Part shown: piece by piece, positions 1 through 6,819 of the stretch | Layout: every line of letters begins with the position of its first letter | Position numbering within the stretch: the stretch's first letter is position 1 | Assembly: GCA_017450695.1 (NCBI GenBank) | Contig: JAFSTA010000124.1 | Span: 1-41,916, forward strand | Direction: 5' to 3' | Source of the DNA: Kiritimatiellia bacterium | GTDB taxonomy: Bacteria > Verrucomicrobiota > Kiritimatiellia > RFP12 > UBA1067 | DNA: 41,916 nt | The notes under the pieces: generated by a model | Database searches by the model: none | What the model was told of the DNA's origin: nothing | What the model saw: the letters and a program-made list of their open reading frames with translations, nothing else | Position numbers and translations under genes: made by a program

Positions 1-29
1 CCTACGACCGTCGGCGGGACATGGAATAA
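1..29 (+). CDS. C-terminal tail of an upstream gene (partial)
   Basis: Reading from base 3, codons give YDRRRDME followed by TAA at 27-29. The charged tail and the terminator that begins 15 bases later suggest this is the true end of a gene lying off the left edge. Too little is present to name the product. Confidence 0.4.
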
Positions 30-43
30 CCCGTGCTCCAAGC

Positions 44-75
44 CCCCTGCAAACCCCTTGCAGGGGTTATTTTTT
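44..75 (+). terminator. Rho-independent terminator
   Basis: A 9-bp perfect stem, CCCCTGCAA (44-52) with TTGCAGGGG (58-66), has a 5-base loop and is followed by TTATTTTTT (67-75). This is the best terminator in the window and closes the gene ending at 29. Confidence 0.85.
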
Positions 76-165
76 CGCTTTCCTGGATCCCGTTTTCCCA
101 CATCCACTAGATTACTTCCCAACTCCGGCCAGCCGATACAAGGCGCAATCCGTAGCATCAAGAAG

Positions 166-196
166 TTGGCATTTGCACAGGGGAAAATGGTATAAT
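166..196 (+). promoter_or_regulatory. Promoter for the ORF6N gene
   Basis: A perfect TATAAT at 191-196 lies 18 bases before the first ATG. The best -35 candidate is TTGGCA at 166-171 with a somewhat long 19-base spacer. It follows the terminator at 44-75, so the ORF6N gene has its own transcription start. Confidence 0.55.
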
Positions 197-213
197 ACAC
201 GGCAAGGCGGAGA

Positions 214-726
214 ATGATTATGAACAGCAGAAAAGCAGAATCTGGCAAGGTTGCGACGGCCTCGCATGATAGTGCGATATCCTATTCGGATGTCCAGCGG
301 AGAATCGTCTGCATTCGCGATATGTCCGTAATCATCGATGTTGACGTAGCGGCCCTGTACGGAGTCGAGACAAAACATGTCAATCAAGCCGTGCGGAACA
401 ACCGAGATAAGTTTCCGGCGGATTATGTGTTTGAGTTGACTTCCGGGGAGGTCGAGGATTTGCGGTCAAAAATTTTGACCACAAAATTGTCGTCGAAGAG
501 CAGGGTTACCCCCAAGGCATTCACGGAAAAAGCGCTTTATATGCTTGCTACGATTCTCAAGCGCAAGCGGGCGGACAAGATGCGGCATTTCGGCGAGACA
601 CTCGCAGATGTCGTCATGCCAGACCTTGAAACAGTAGAGACGGAATCTTCGCTTGAGTTGAATTTCTTCATCGGGAAGAGTAAGCACACTGTTCGCCGTA
701 TCAGGAAAGTGGAGCGGCACTCGTAA
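214..726 (+). CDS. ORF6N-domain DNA-binding protein
   Basis: A 170-residue protein. Residues about 28-115 match the ORF6N domain, with the typical core IDVDVAALYGVETKHVNQ followed by a KFPADYVFELT segment. ORF6N domains belong to the KilA-N/Bro group of phage and mobile-element DNA-binding or antirepressor-type proteins and are also common in gut bacterial chromosomes. The C-terminal third is helical and basic, ending in an Arg/Lys-rich tail. Two starts are possible: ATG 214 behind AAGG (204-207), or ATG 220 behind GGAG (209-212). It has its own promoter. Whether it is a regulator or a phage relic cannot be decided; no other phage gene is nearby. The family call is strong, the function unknown. 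Confidence 0.8.
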   Translation: MIMNSRKAESGKVATASHDSAISYSDVQRRIVCIRDMSVIIDVDVAALYGVETKHVNQAVRNNRDKFPADYVFELTSGEVEDLRSKILTTKLSSKSRVTPKAFTEKALYMLATILKRKRADKMRHFGETLADVVMPDLETVETESSLELNFFIGKSKHTVRRIRKVERHS

Positions 727-729
727 TGA

Positions 730-935
730 TTGAGGAAATGTTTAAAGACGGAAAGGATAAAAACGACACCTTATGAAAAATGGTCGCTCATTGGCATGTG
801 GTTGGGGGCAAGAGGCACGGTTTTATTGAGCAGACGAAGCCGAATGCGAAACGATCCAAGCTTCAGAAATACCGTCTCACGGCAAAAGGCCGCGAGTGCC
901 TTGTTGGTCTTGAATCCCGGCAACAATTAGGGTAA
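730..935 (+). pseudogene. Possible decayed winged-helix-type gene fragment
   Basis: No intact gene is convincing here. From ATG 780, one frame encodes about 51 residues ending with KLQKYRLTAKGRECL and stopping at 933-935. That segment looks like the last helix and wing of a winged-helix protein (compare 'YRLTEKGRELL' tails). A second frame is open from 730 to 930 but looks unlike a protein. The simplest reading is a broken remnant of a small regulator or of the C-terminal part of a larger gene. It could equally be chance coding. Confidence 0.25.
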
Positions 936-957
936 GATAGTGAGTGAAAGGCTGATT

Positions 958-2061
958 ATGAGCAAGAACTACGAGCGAGCAAGGAGCCTGTCCGAACACT
1001 GCGGACCTAGACCACATCTTATAGGCGCAATCGTTGGCGACATCGCCGGTTCGCGTTTTGAGTGGCGCAATTGCAAGTCAAAGGACTTTACACTGCTGGT
1101 GGGGAGTCACGATGAGGAGACGCCGTGCCGTTTTACGGACGACTCCGTGATGACGTTGGCGATTGCCGACGCAATCATGAAATGGCGCGAAGGTAGCGAT
1201 ACATCGTATGCCGCGCTATCCTCCTGTGCAATCAAGAGCATGCAAGCGTTCGGTCGGCGTCATCCGAATGCGGGGTATGGCGGTTCGTTCAGGGCATGGT
1301 TGCAAGACAAGAATCCCCGACCGTACAACAGCTGGGGAAATGGCGCGGCAATGCGCGTGAGTGCCTGTGGTTGGGTCGGGCGGACGCTTGACGAGGTGAA
1401 GGCTATGTCCCGCGCCGTCACCGAGGTGACGCACAACCATCCAGAAGGCATCAAGGGAGCAGAGGCAACGGCGGTTGCGACATTCCTTGCGCGTACTGGC
1501 AAGGCGATGGGCGAGATAAGGGAGGTTGTGGTCGGTGACTACTATCCGTTGGACTTCACCCTTGACAAAATCCGCTCCAACTACGAGTTTGATGTTTCAT
1601 GTCAAGGTTCCGTACCGCAGGCGCTGGAGGCGTTCTTTGAGTCCACGTCCTTCGAGGATGCAATTCGCAACGCGATCTCGATTGGCGGCGATTCAGATAC
1701 CATCGGCGCAATCTGCGGGGCGGTCGCCGGGGGGTACTACGGCGTCCCGGACGAAATCCGCATCAAGTCCCTGTCATTCCTTGACGATGATCTCATCAAG
1801 ACACTCGTCGCATTTGATGCTATGGTTGTGACGGAAGAGCAGCATAATCTCGTCGGATGCGAGTTCCGGCACTTCAAGGGAAACCGGTATCGTTTGGAGG
1901 GATTCGCCAAGGATTCCGAGACGATGGAGGAGATGGTCATCTATCGCGCCTTGTATGACGGTGGCGGATTGTGGGTACGTCCGGCAAAGATGTTCTTCGA
2001 GACCATCGAACGCGACGGGAAGCGAATGAAGCGGTTTGAACTGATGGAGGGAAAGGCATGA
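958..2061 (+). CDS. ADP-ribosylglycohydrolase with C-terminal DUF1653 domain
   Basis: A 367-residue two-domain protein. Residues 22-290 form an ADP-ribosylglycohydrolase (DraG/ARH) fold: LIGAIVGDIAGSRFEW opens it, FTDDSVM (T60-D61-D62) and GGDSDTIG (243-250) supply the acidic ligands for the two metal ions. This family removes ADP-ribose from proteins, nucleic acids or small molecules. Residues 299-367 match DUF1653 (CEFRHFKGNRYRLEGFAKDS, then LYDGGGLWVRP and a MFFE core), a small beta domain of unknown role. The chosen ATG has GAAAGG six bases upstream; an in-frame GTG at 940 is an alternative. The stop overlaps the next start as ATGA, so the Nudix gene is translationally coupled. Together they can release ADP-ribose and cleave it. 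The domain order is an unusual fusion; the substrate is unknown. Confidence 0.88.
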   Translation: MSKNYERARSLSEHCGPRPHLIGAIVGDIAGSRFEWRNCKSKDFTLLVGSHDEETPCRFTDDSVMTLAIADAIMKWREGSDTSYAALSSCAIKSMQAFGRRHPNAGYGGSFRAWLQDKNPRPYNSWGNGAAMRVSACGWVGRTLDEVKAMSRAVTEVTHNHPEGIKGAEATAVATFLARTGKAMGEIREVVVGDYYPLDFTLDKIRSNYEFDVSCQGSVPQALEAFFESTSFEDAIRNAISIGGDSDTIGAICGAVAGGYYGVPDEIRIKSLSFLDDDLIKTLVAFDAMVVTEEQHNLVGCEFRHFKGNRYRLEGFAKDSETMEEMVIYRALYDGGGLWVRPAKMFFETIERDGKRMKRFELMEGKA

Positions 2062-2594
2062 CAGACCTGACAGAAAAGACGCTCGCGGTCGAGCGCAAGT
2101 ACACGGGGAAGATCATCAGCGTCGATCTTCTCGACATCGAGTTGCCCGACGGACGCAAGGCGAAGCGTGAGGTGATTCGGCACGGCAACGCCGTTGCCGT
2201 CCTCGCCCGCCGCCCCGACGGAAAGTTCGTCTTCGTGAGGCAGTACCGCAAGGCGGCGGAAGAGGCGCTTGTCGAGGTCATCGCGGGCGGGCTCGAACCG
2301 GGTGAAGACCCAATAGAGGGTGCGAGGCGCGAAACCGCCGAGGAGACAGGCTACGAGGTGACGGACATCCAGTTCCTCACGACCATCATCTGTACGCCCG
2401 GATATTGCGAGGAGCGTATCCACCTCTACTTCGCGGAGCTTTCCGAAGTCGCCCACGCGCAAGACCAGGACCCGGACGAGAATGTTTATCCCGTCGTCCT
2501 CTCCGAGACGGAGGTTGAGGACGGTATCCGCAACGGCACGATTTTCGACTCCAAGACGCTCTCCGCCTGGCTTTGCTGGAAGATTGCGAGGTGA
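2058..2594 (+). CDS. Nudix hydrolase, ADP-ribose pyrophosphatase type
   Basis: A 178-residue Nudix protein. The Nudix box spans residues 77-99 (G77, E83, R91-E92, E95-E96, G98), all key residues present. The upstream strand FVRQYRKAAEEALVEVIAGG is the signature of the ADP-ribose/nucleoside-diphosphate-sugar pyrophosphatase subgroup (NudF/TrmM-like), which hydrolyses ADP-ribose to AMP and ribose 5-phosphate with Mg2+. Its start codon overlaps the stop of the ADP-ribosylglycohydrolase by four bases. The family and the coupling both point to ADP-ribose as substrate; that is inference, since other nucleotide sugars are possible. Cytoplasmic, no signal peptide. Confidence 0.88.
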   Translation: MTDLTEKTLAVERKYTGKIISVDLLDIELPDGRKAKREVIRHGNAVAVLARRPDGKFVFVRQYRKAAEEALVEVIAGGLEPGEDPIEGARRETAEETGYEVTDIQFLTTIICTPGYCEERIHLYFAELSEVAHAQDQDPDENVYPVVLSETEVEDGIRNGTIFDSKTLSAWLCWKIAR

Positions 2595-2647
2595 ACGATG
2601 ATGACATGCCTGCGGGGTGTTGTAGAAACGGTTTTTTGTGTTTTTCA

Positions 2648-2719
2648 TGCAGAATGGGGGACTTTGCGCGATAGGGTCAAAACGATTTGTCGTATCGCGG
2701 CAGGTGTTGCCATTCTGCA
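2648..2719. other. Nested inverted repeat (structured spacer)
   Basis: TGCAGAATGG (2648-2657) pairs perfectly with CCATTCTGCA (2710-2719), and inside it CGCGATA (2667-2673) pairs with TATCGCG (2693-2699). The flanks TTTTC and GAAAA could extend the outer stem after small bulges. It sits between the Nudix stop and the lipoprotein gene. It could be a structured RNA, a small palindromic repeat or a weak terminator; no U-run follows on the plus strand. Confidence 0.55.
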
Positions 2720-2788
2720 AGAAAACAGCAAAAGAGAGGATTCCGGTTTGAGAGCAAAGCTCTCGACCATCTGAAATCAGGAGAAATC

Positions 2789-2926
2789 ATGAGAACGCAT
2801 ATACTTCTTTTTATCCTTGGTTCGCTACTGCTTGTTTGCGCGGGATGCGCAAGCAATCCTGAAGTGCCCGGACAGGTGTTTTCCGGTGTCTTGACAGGGA
2901 TCGGCGCCGGTCTGTCAGGACTCTAG
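2789..2926 (+). CDS. Tiny predicted lipoprotein
   Basis: A 45-residue protein starting MRTHILLFILGS, preceded by AGGAG at 2779-2783. A basic start, a hydrophobic stretch and the lipobox-like VCAGC give a signal peptidase II site, leaving a mature peptide of about 27 residues beginning CASNPEVPGQ and ending with a glycine-rich hydrophobic tail (VLTGIGAGLSGL). Small lipoproteins with this layout resemble entericidin-like or other tiny envelope peptides, but no family can be assigned. A longer in-frame start at 2687 would add 34 residues unlike a signal peptide and crosses the inverted repeat, so it is rejected. The ribosome-binding site and lipobox support a real gene. Confidence 0.65.
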   Translation: MRTHILLFILGSLLLVCAGCASNPEVPGQVFSGVLTGIGAGLSGL

Positions 2927-2941
2927 GGTAACTTGGTCTCC

Positions 2942-2996
2942 GCGTGAGATCCAAGTCGTGGCCGGGAAAATTCCTTTGTCGGACAATTTGAAAAAC
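2942..2996 (+). repeat. Degenerate intergenic repeat, copy 1
   Basis: AAAATTCCTTTGTCGGACAA starts at 2967 and continues to 2996; over 30 bases it matches 13796-13825 at about 25 positions. The bases before it, GAGATCCAAGTCGTGG then CCGGGAAA, resemble 32231-32254 (GAGATCAAAATCGTTG then TTCGGGAAA). It is therefore a member of a loose dispersed repeat found only in spacers. Confidence 0.5.
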
Positions 2997-3021
2997 AATC
3001 ATGCCGCTTTGGAATTTTTTA

Positions 3022-3134
3022 GACTTTCACCTTTTGGGTGAATCAGCTTTTTGTCGTAACGTGTGTGCGGGGGATCGCACAGCTGTCGCCACTTTCTCTG
3101 CGTACTCTGCGACCTCAGCGGTTCTGCGTGAGAA
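3022..3134 (-). repeat. Dispersed ~115-bp repeat, copy A (minus orientation)
   Basis: The reverse complement of this spacer aligns over its full length with 37125-37245 on the plus strand. Shared blocks include GCAGAGTACGCAGAGAAAGT, CGCACACACGTTACGAC and GATTCACCCAAA, ending in GGTGAAA. Both copies lie in non-coding DNA and are in opposite orientation about 34 kb apart. No transposase gene is near either. Confidence 0.85.
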
Positions 3135-3244
3135 TCCAAATGAGGAATCTAGGTTGACTGTCTTATTCACCTGATGGATGGGGATGCTATTGTGGCAGAT
3201 TCCAGCGGTTGCATTTCGGCATGGTGGGTGGAAGGAGAACGAAT

Positions 3245-5389
3245 ATGCGAAATAGAGTTGTCGATACATTGCTTGCGGCATTGGTGGCGGAAAGTTGCGT
3301 TCATCGTGTCGGCAAGAGCTGGCTTGCCGGGAAACTCGCCGTTCTGACGGGCGTAACCTTGTGCTGCGCGGCGGTGGCGGCTGAACCGCGCATTCTCCAC
3401 CTGCCTAGCGGATTCGCGCTTCCTTACGGTTCGTTCACGACCGGCGGCGAGTTCCCGGGGGCGAAGGCTGAACTGGGATTTGAGCAGGAGGGCAACCGGC
3501 GCTTCGCCCGCCTGTCGTTCGACTTGACGAAAGGCCGTTATGTGGGATACAGGGTCACCGAGACGATTCCCGCCGGCACGTCGCGCGTTGCGTTCACCTT
3601 GCGTCTGCCCAAGGGGCTGGAACACGCGCGGGTATTCTTCCGCGTCCAGGATTCGGAGGGACAGACGCACATGCAGTCCGTGCCGTTCAAGGCCACGGGC
3701 GAATGGTCGGTGTTGGCATTTGACCCGCGCAAGGGCGGCGGACACTGGGGCGGGGCGAACGACGGCGTGGTGCGGCTGCCGGTCGTGGAGTGCGTCCTCG
3801 GCGTCGAGACGGATGGCGCCAACCGCACGGGATGTCTGGACGTTGCGGACGTGGTGATTGAGACGACGGCCGGCATTTCGGAAATCCCCTCCTCGACGGT
3901 CGCGTGTGTCCCCAGCCGAAGTACGGCCTTGTTCTATCCCGGCGAGAATCCGTCATTCAAGATTTCCGTGGCGCAGAGGGCAGAAACCACGCAGGCGGAA
4001 CGTAGTTCGGTCGATTGTCGGATAACCGATCACGATGGCCGCGAACAGTGCAGGCGGCAGGCGAACGGAGGCGTGTTCGAAGTCCGCCCCGAGGACGTGG
4101 AGCGACGCTTTGGCGCGTTCGCGCTCGATGTGACCACAGCGGACGGCGCGTCAAACAGAACCTGGTTCGCGTGTCTCACGTCGAAGGACGTGAAGCCGTG
4201 TCCCTGGGTAGGCACGCAGTGCCACGTCTATGGTTGGAGGAATGTCCCGCAGCTGGTAGATCTGCTGGCGGCGGCTGGCATCGGGATCGTCCGCGACGAA
4301 CCTGGCTGGTCCAGTTGCGAGCGGGCGAAAGGCGTGTACGCGGTCCCTGAGATCTATGAGGGGTTTGTAGAAGCACTGCTCGCCCGCGGCATCCGGATGA
4401 ACCTGTTGCTCAGCTACGGAAACGAGCTGTACGACAATCCCGTCGACGCGGAGGCATTCGCACGTTTCGCCGCCTGGTCGGCGGAACACTTCAAGGGCCG
4501 AATCGACCGTTACGAGATCTGGAACGAGCCGCAGAACTTCACGTTCAAGAAGGCGTATTGGAAGAATGGCGACAGCGATCAGGTGTGGGTCGAGAAGTTT
4601 ATCGCGTTTACGCACGCCGCAGACGATGCCATCCGGCGGGTGAATCCCGACGCCGTCGTGGGCGTGACGGGCGAGGATGTTCCCTATCTCCTTCAGGCGA
4701 TGCTCGCGGGCGGCATCGCGCGCCCGCACAACGCGGTGGCGTTCCATCCCTACTGCCATCGCCAGCATCGTCCCGAGCGCGAGTACTTCCTCCGCGACTT
4801 CGGGTCGGAGTATCGCGCGCTCGCGAAGAAGCACGGCGGCGCGAACCGCTGGTGCGTGACCGAGGCCGGCTGGACGACATACGCGGGCAAGGGGGAATAC
4901 TGGGAGGTCGCGGGCGGCTATCCCCGGTCGAGCTATCTGGGGCAGGCCGCCTGCATCGTGCGGATGTACCTTGCCGCGCTGGAGGCCGGCTGCGACTACG
5001 CCTGCCAGTACGATTTCAGGGACGACGGGTTGAGGGCGTCCTACACCGAGCACAACTTCGGGATGGTTCATCACGACTGGTCGCCCAAGCCGTCGTATGC
5101 CGCCGTCGCGTTCCTGACCCGGCACGTGGGGCAGCGAAGGTACGTGTGCGACCTCTCGTCCGACAAGCATGCGTTCCGCGTGGCGGAGTTCGCGCCGGAG
5201 ACAGGGGCGAAGGACGGCACCGTCCTTGTCCTCTGGAGCGTCGAGGGCACATGCGAGTGGGAGGTGCCGGCGTCGCGCGGCCCCAGGACCGAATGCCGCG
5301 ATCTCTTCGGCAATGTCATTGAGCCGCCGGTCGTCTCCGGACGCAAACTGCGTCTCACCGAATGCCCGATCTACCTGCGGTTCAAGTGA
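3245..5389 (+). CDS. Secreted TIM-barrel glycoside hydrolase (clan GH-A type)
   Basis: A 714-residue exported protein. Residues 1-50 are hydrophobic in two segments, the second (KLAVLTGVTLCCAAVAAEP) a normal signal peptide. Residues about 60-190 look like a beta-sandwich accessory module. From about 300, WVGTQCHVYGW opens a (beta/alpha)8 barrel; RYEIWNEPQ carries the acid/base Glu428 and CVTEAGWTT the nucleophile Glu540, the arrangement of clan GH-A retaining enzymes. The spacing and the WNEP/EAGW context recall GH39-like or related unclassified families. The likely substrate is a plant or host glycan in the periplasm or outside the cell. ATG 3245 follows AGGAG (3233-3237); the longer start at 3209 lacks a site. 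Its leader and first 19 codons closely resemble those at 6807-6870. The exact GH family is uncertain. Confidence 0.8.
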   Translation: MRNRVVDTLLAALVAESCVHRVGKSWLAGKLAVLTGVTLCCAAVAAEPRILHLPSGFALPYGSFTTGGEFPGAKAELGFEQEGNRRFARLSFDLTKGRYVGYRVTETIPAGTSRVAFTLRLPKGLEHARVFFRVQDSEGQTHMQSVPFKATGEWSVLAFDPRKGGGHWGGANDGVVRLPVVECVLGVETDGANRTGCLDVADVVIETTAGISEIPSSTVACVPSRSTALFYPGENPSFKISVAQRAETTQAERSSVDCRITDHDGREQCRRQANGGVFEVRPEDVERRFGAFALDVTTADGASNRTWFACLTSKDVKPCPWVGTQCHVYGWRNVPQLVDLLAAAGIGIVRDEPGWSSCERAKGVYAVPEIYEGFVEALLARGIRMNLLLSYGNELYDNPVDAEAFARFAAWSAEHFKGRIDRYEIWNEPQNFTFKKAYWKNGDSDQVWVEKFIAFTHAADDAIRRVNPDAVVGVTGEDVPYLLQAMLAGGIARPHNAVAFHPYCHRQHRPEREYFLRDFGSEYRALAKKHGGANRWCVTEAGWTTYAGKGEYWEVAGGYPRSSYLGQAACIVRMYLAALEAGCDYACQYDFRDDGLRASYTEHNFGMVHHDWSPKPSYAAVAFLTRHVGQRRYVCDLSSDKHAFRVAEFAPETGAKDGTVLVLWSVEGTCEWEVPASRGPRTECRDLFGNVIEPPVVSGRKLRLTECPIYLRFK

Positions 5390-5456
5390 TGACGGGGGCA
5401 TATCCCATACTGTTGAGTTCTGCGGAAGCACTGGGTACAACTGGTTTAACCTGCCA

Positions 5457-5492
5457 GTCTGATGTGGGGAAATAACCCTATCACACTCAGAC
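5457..5492 (+). terminator. Hairpin after the glycosidase gene
   Basis: GTCTGATGTG-GGG pairs with CCC-TAT-CACA-C-TCAGAC around the loop AAATAA; the outer six pairs GTCTGA/TCAGAC are perfect. It lies 68 bases after the glycosidase stop and just before the next promoter. There is no clean U-run, so it may be a 3'-end stabiliser rather than an intrinsic terminator. Confidence 0.4.
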
Positions 5493-5496
5493 AATA

Positions 5497-5560
5497 TTTC
5501 GATACAACGAAAAAATTTAATATTATCGTGATTGCATTTCGCTATAACGAATGATAGAAT
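5497..5560 (+). promoter_or_regulatory. Promoter with two palindromic operator-like sites
   Basis: TTGCAT (5532-5537) and TAGAAT (5555-5560) are separated by 17 bases. Two matching imperfect palindromes, TTTCG-ATACAA-CGAAA (5497-5512) and TTTCG-CTATAA-CGAAT (5537-5552), are 40 bases apart, close to four helical turns. The second fills the promoter spacer and the first lies just upstream, the usual layout for a dimeric repressor binding cooperatively. The repressor is not identified. Confidence 0.6.
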
Positions 5561-5596
5561 CTGTGCAAAACATCATTTTGAGAGGATGTACCTACC

Positions 5597-6805
5597 ATGA
5601 AACGCTCCTTTTATGTTGACCAGATCTTGCCCTTTGTCGACAAGGGGATTGTCAAGGTTTTTACTGGTATCCGAAGGTGCGGGAAGTCCAACATCATGGC
5701 CATGGTGCGCGATGTCCTTATAGAGAAAGGCATTCCTTCAAGCCAGATTGTGGAGGCCAATTTCGAGTCGAAGGCATTGGATTTTGTCAAGTCGTTGGAC
5801 TCGTCGGTCGAATATGTCAAATCGCGGGCCGAGGCGGTGGGCGGCAGAAGACTCTATTTGCTTTTCGATGAAGTCCAGGAACTTGAAGGGTGGGAAAAGC
5901 TGATCGCCTCGCTTCTCGTTGACTTCGACGTGGATATCTACATAACCGGTTCAAACGCGAAACTTCTGTCGGGAGAACTGGCGACGTATCTTGGCGGACG
6001 CTATGTGGAGATTCACGTGTTCCCGCTTTCATTTGGCGAGGCTTTGGAATGGCGTCGCGTTGAAAACCCGGACGTGTCTGCGCATGACGTGTTCCTACGC
6101 TACGTGCGCGAGGGGGGCATGCCTTTCATCTTCGACGCAAAAATACAAGGTACGCCGGCGATGGTCTATTTGACTGATGTATTCGGATCCGTCGTCGTGA
6201 AGGACATCGCCAAACGGCATAAGATAAGGGACATTGACCTGCTTGAAAAGATTCTCGTTTACCTCGTTTCTGAAGTCGGGCACCTGTTTTCCGCTTCTTC
6301 GGTCCAGAAATACCTCAAGCACGAGAAGCGCAGCATTTCGCTGGAGACCATGTACAACTATCTGAAGTATGCGGAAGAAGCCTGCTTGATTCTGCCGCTG
6401 AGGCGTAACGACTTGATTGGGAAACGTCTGCTTTCAAGCCAGGAGAAGATATACGTTGTTGACCATGGCTTCCGCGAGGCGTTGCTTGGGCGCAACCAGG
6501 CATCGATAGATCAGGTCCTCGAAAACATCGTCGCTGTCGATCTAATCAGGAGGGGATATTCGGTCACGGTCGGGATGGTAGGTGCGAAAGAGGTCGATTT
6601 TGTCGCCGAGAAGGATGGCGATAAGATGTATGTTCAGGTGGCGTACCTCATGCCGACGGAGGACATCCGCGAACGAGAGTTCTCGGCGCTTGAACTCATT
6701 CCAGACAACTATCCGAAGTATGTGTTGACGATGGACGAGATCGACTTTTCGCGAAACGGCATTCGACATCTTCGGATTGAGGAATTTCTGCTTGGGCACA
6801 TCTGA
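5597..6805 (+). CDS. AAA ATPase with DUF4143 domain
   Basis: A 402-residue protein of the AAA_14/DUF4143 family. Walker A is GIRRCGKS (24-31), Walker B LYLLFDEVQ with D91-E92, then YITGSNAKLLSGELATYLGG is the sensor region typical of this family. The C-terminal part carries EVDFVAEKDGDKMYVQVAY, the pattern of a PD-(D/E)XK nuclease-like core. These ATPases are abundant, patchily distributed and of unproven function. AGAGGA (5581-5586) precedes the ATG and the gene has its own promoter with operator-like palindromes, so it looks like a self-contained, separately regulated unit set between two carbohydrate genes. It ends 14 bases before the next start. The gene is intact, unlike the two other ATPase/nuclease genes here. 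Confidence 0.88.
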   Translation: MKRSFYVDQILPFVDKGIVKVFTGIRRCGKSNIMAMVRDVLIEKGIPSSQIVEANFESKALDFVKSLDSSVEYVKSRAEAVGGRRLYLLFDEVQELEGWEKLIASLLVDFDVDIYITGSNAKLLSGELATYLGGRYVEIHVFPLSFGEALEWRRVENPDVSAHDVFLRYVREGGMPFIFDAKIQGTPAMVYLTDVFGSVVVKDIAKRHKIRDIDLLEKILVYLVSEVGHLFSASSVQKYLKHEKRSISLETMYNYLKYAEEACLILPLRRNDLIGKRLLSSQEKIYVVDHGFREALLGRNQASIDQVLENIVAVDLIRRGYSVTVGMVGAKEVDFVAEKDGDKMYVQVAYLMPTEDIREREFSALELIPDNYPKYVLTMDEIDFSRNGIRHLRIEEFLLGHI

Positions 6806-6819
6806 AAAGGAGAACGAAC

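Noticed and set aside
730-930. 66-codon gene after the ORF6N gene
   Set aside because: The frame has no recognisable protein character, while another frame over the same bases carries a winged-helix-like tail, so it is treated as a decayed region.
4151-5494. 447-codon minus-strand open frame
   Set aside because: Antisense to the glycosidase barrel with its catalytic Glu residues; codon-position artefact.
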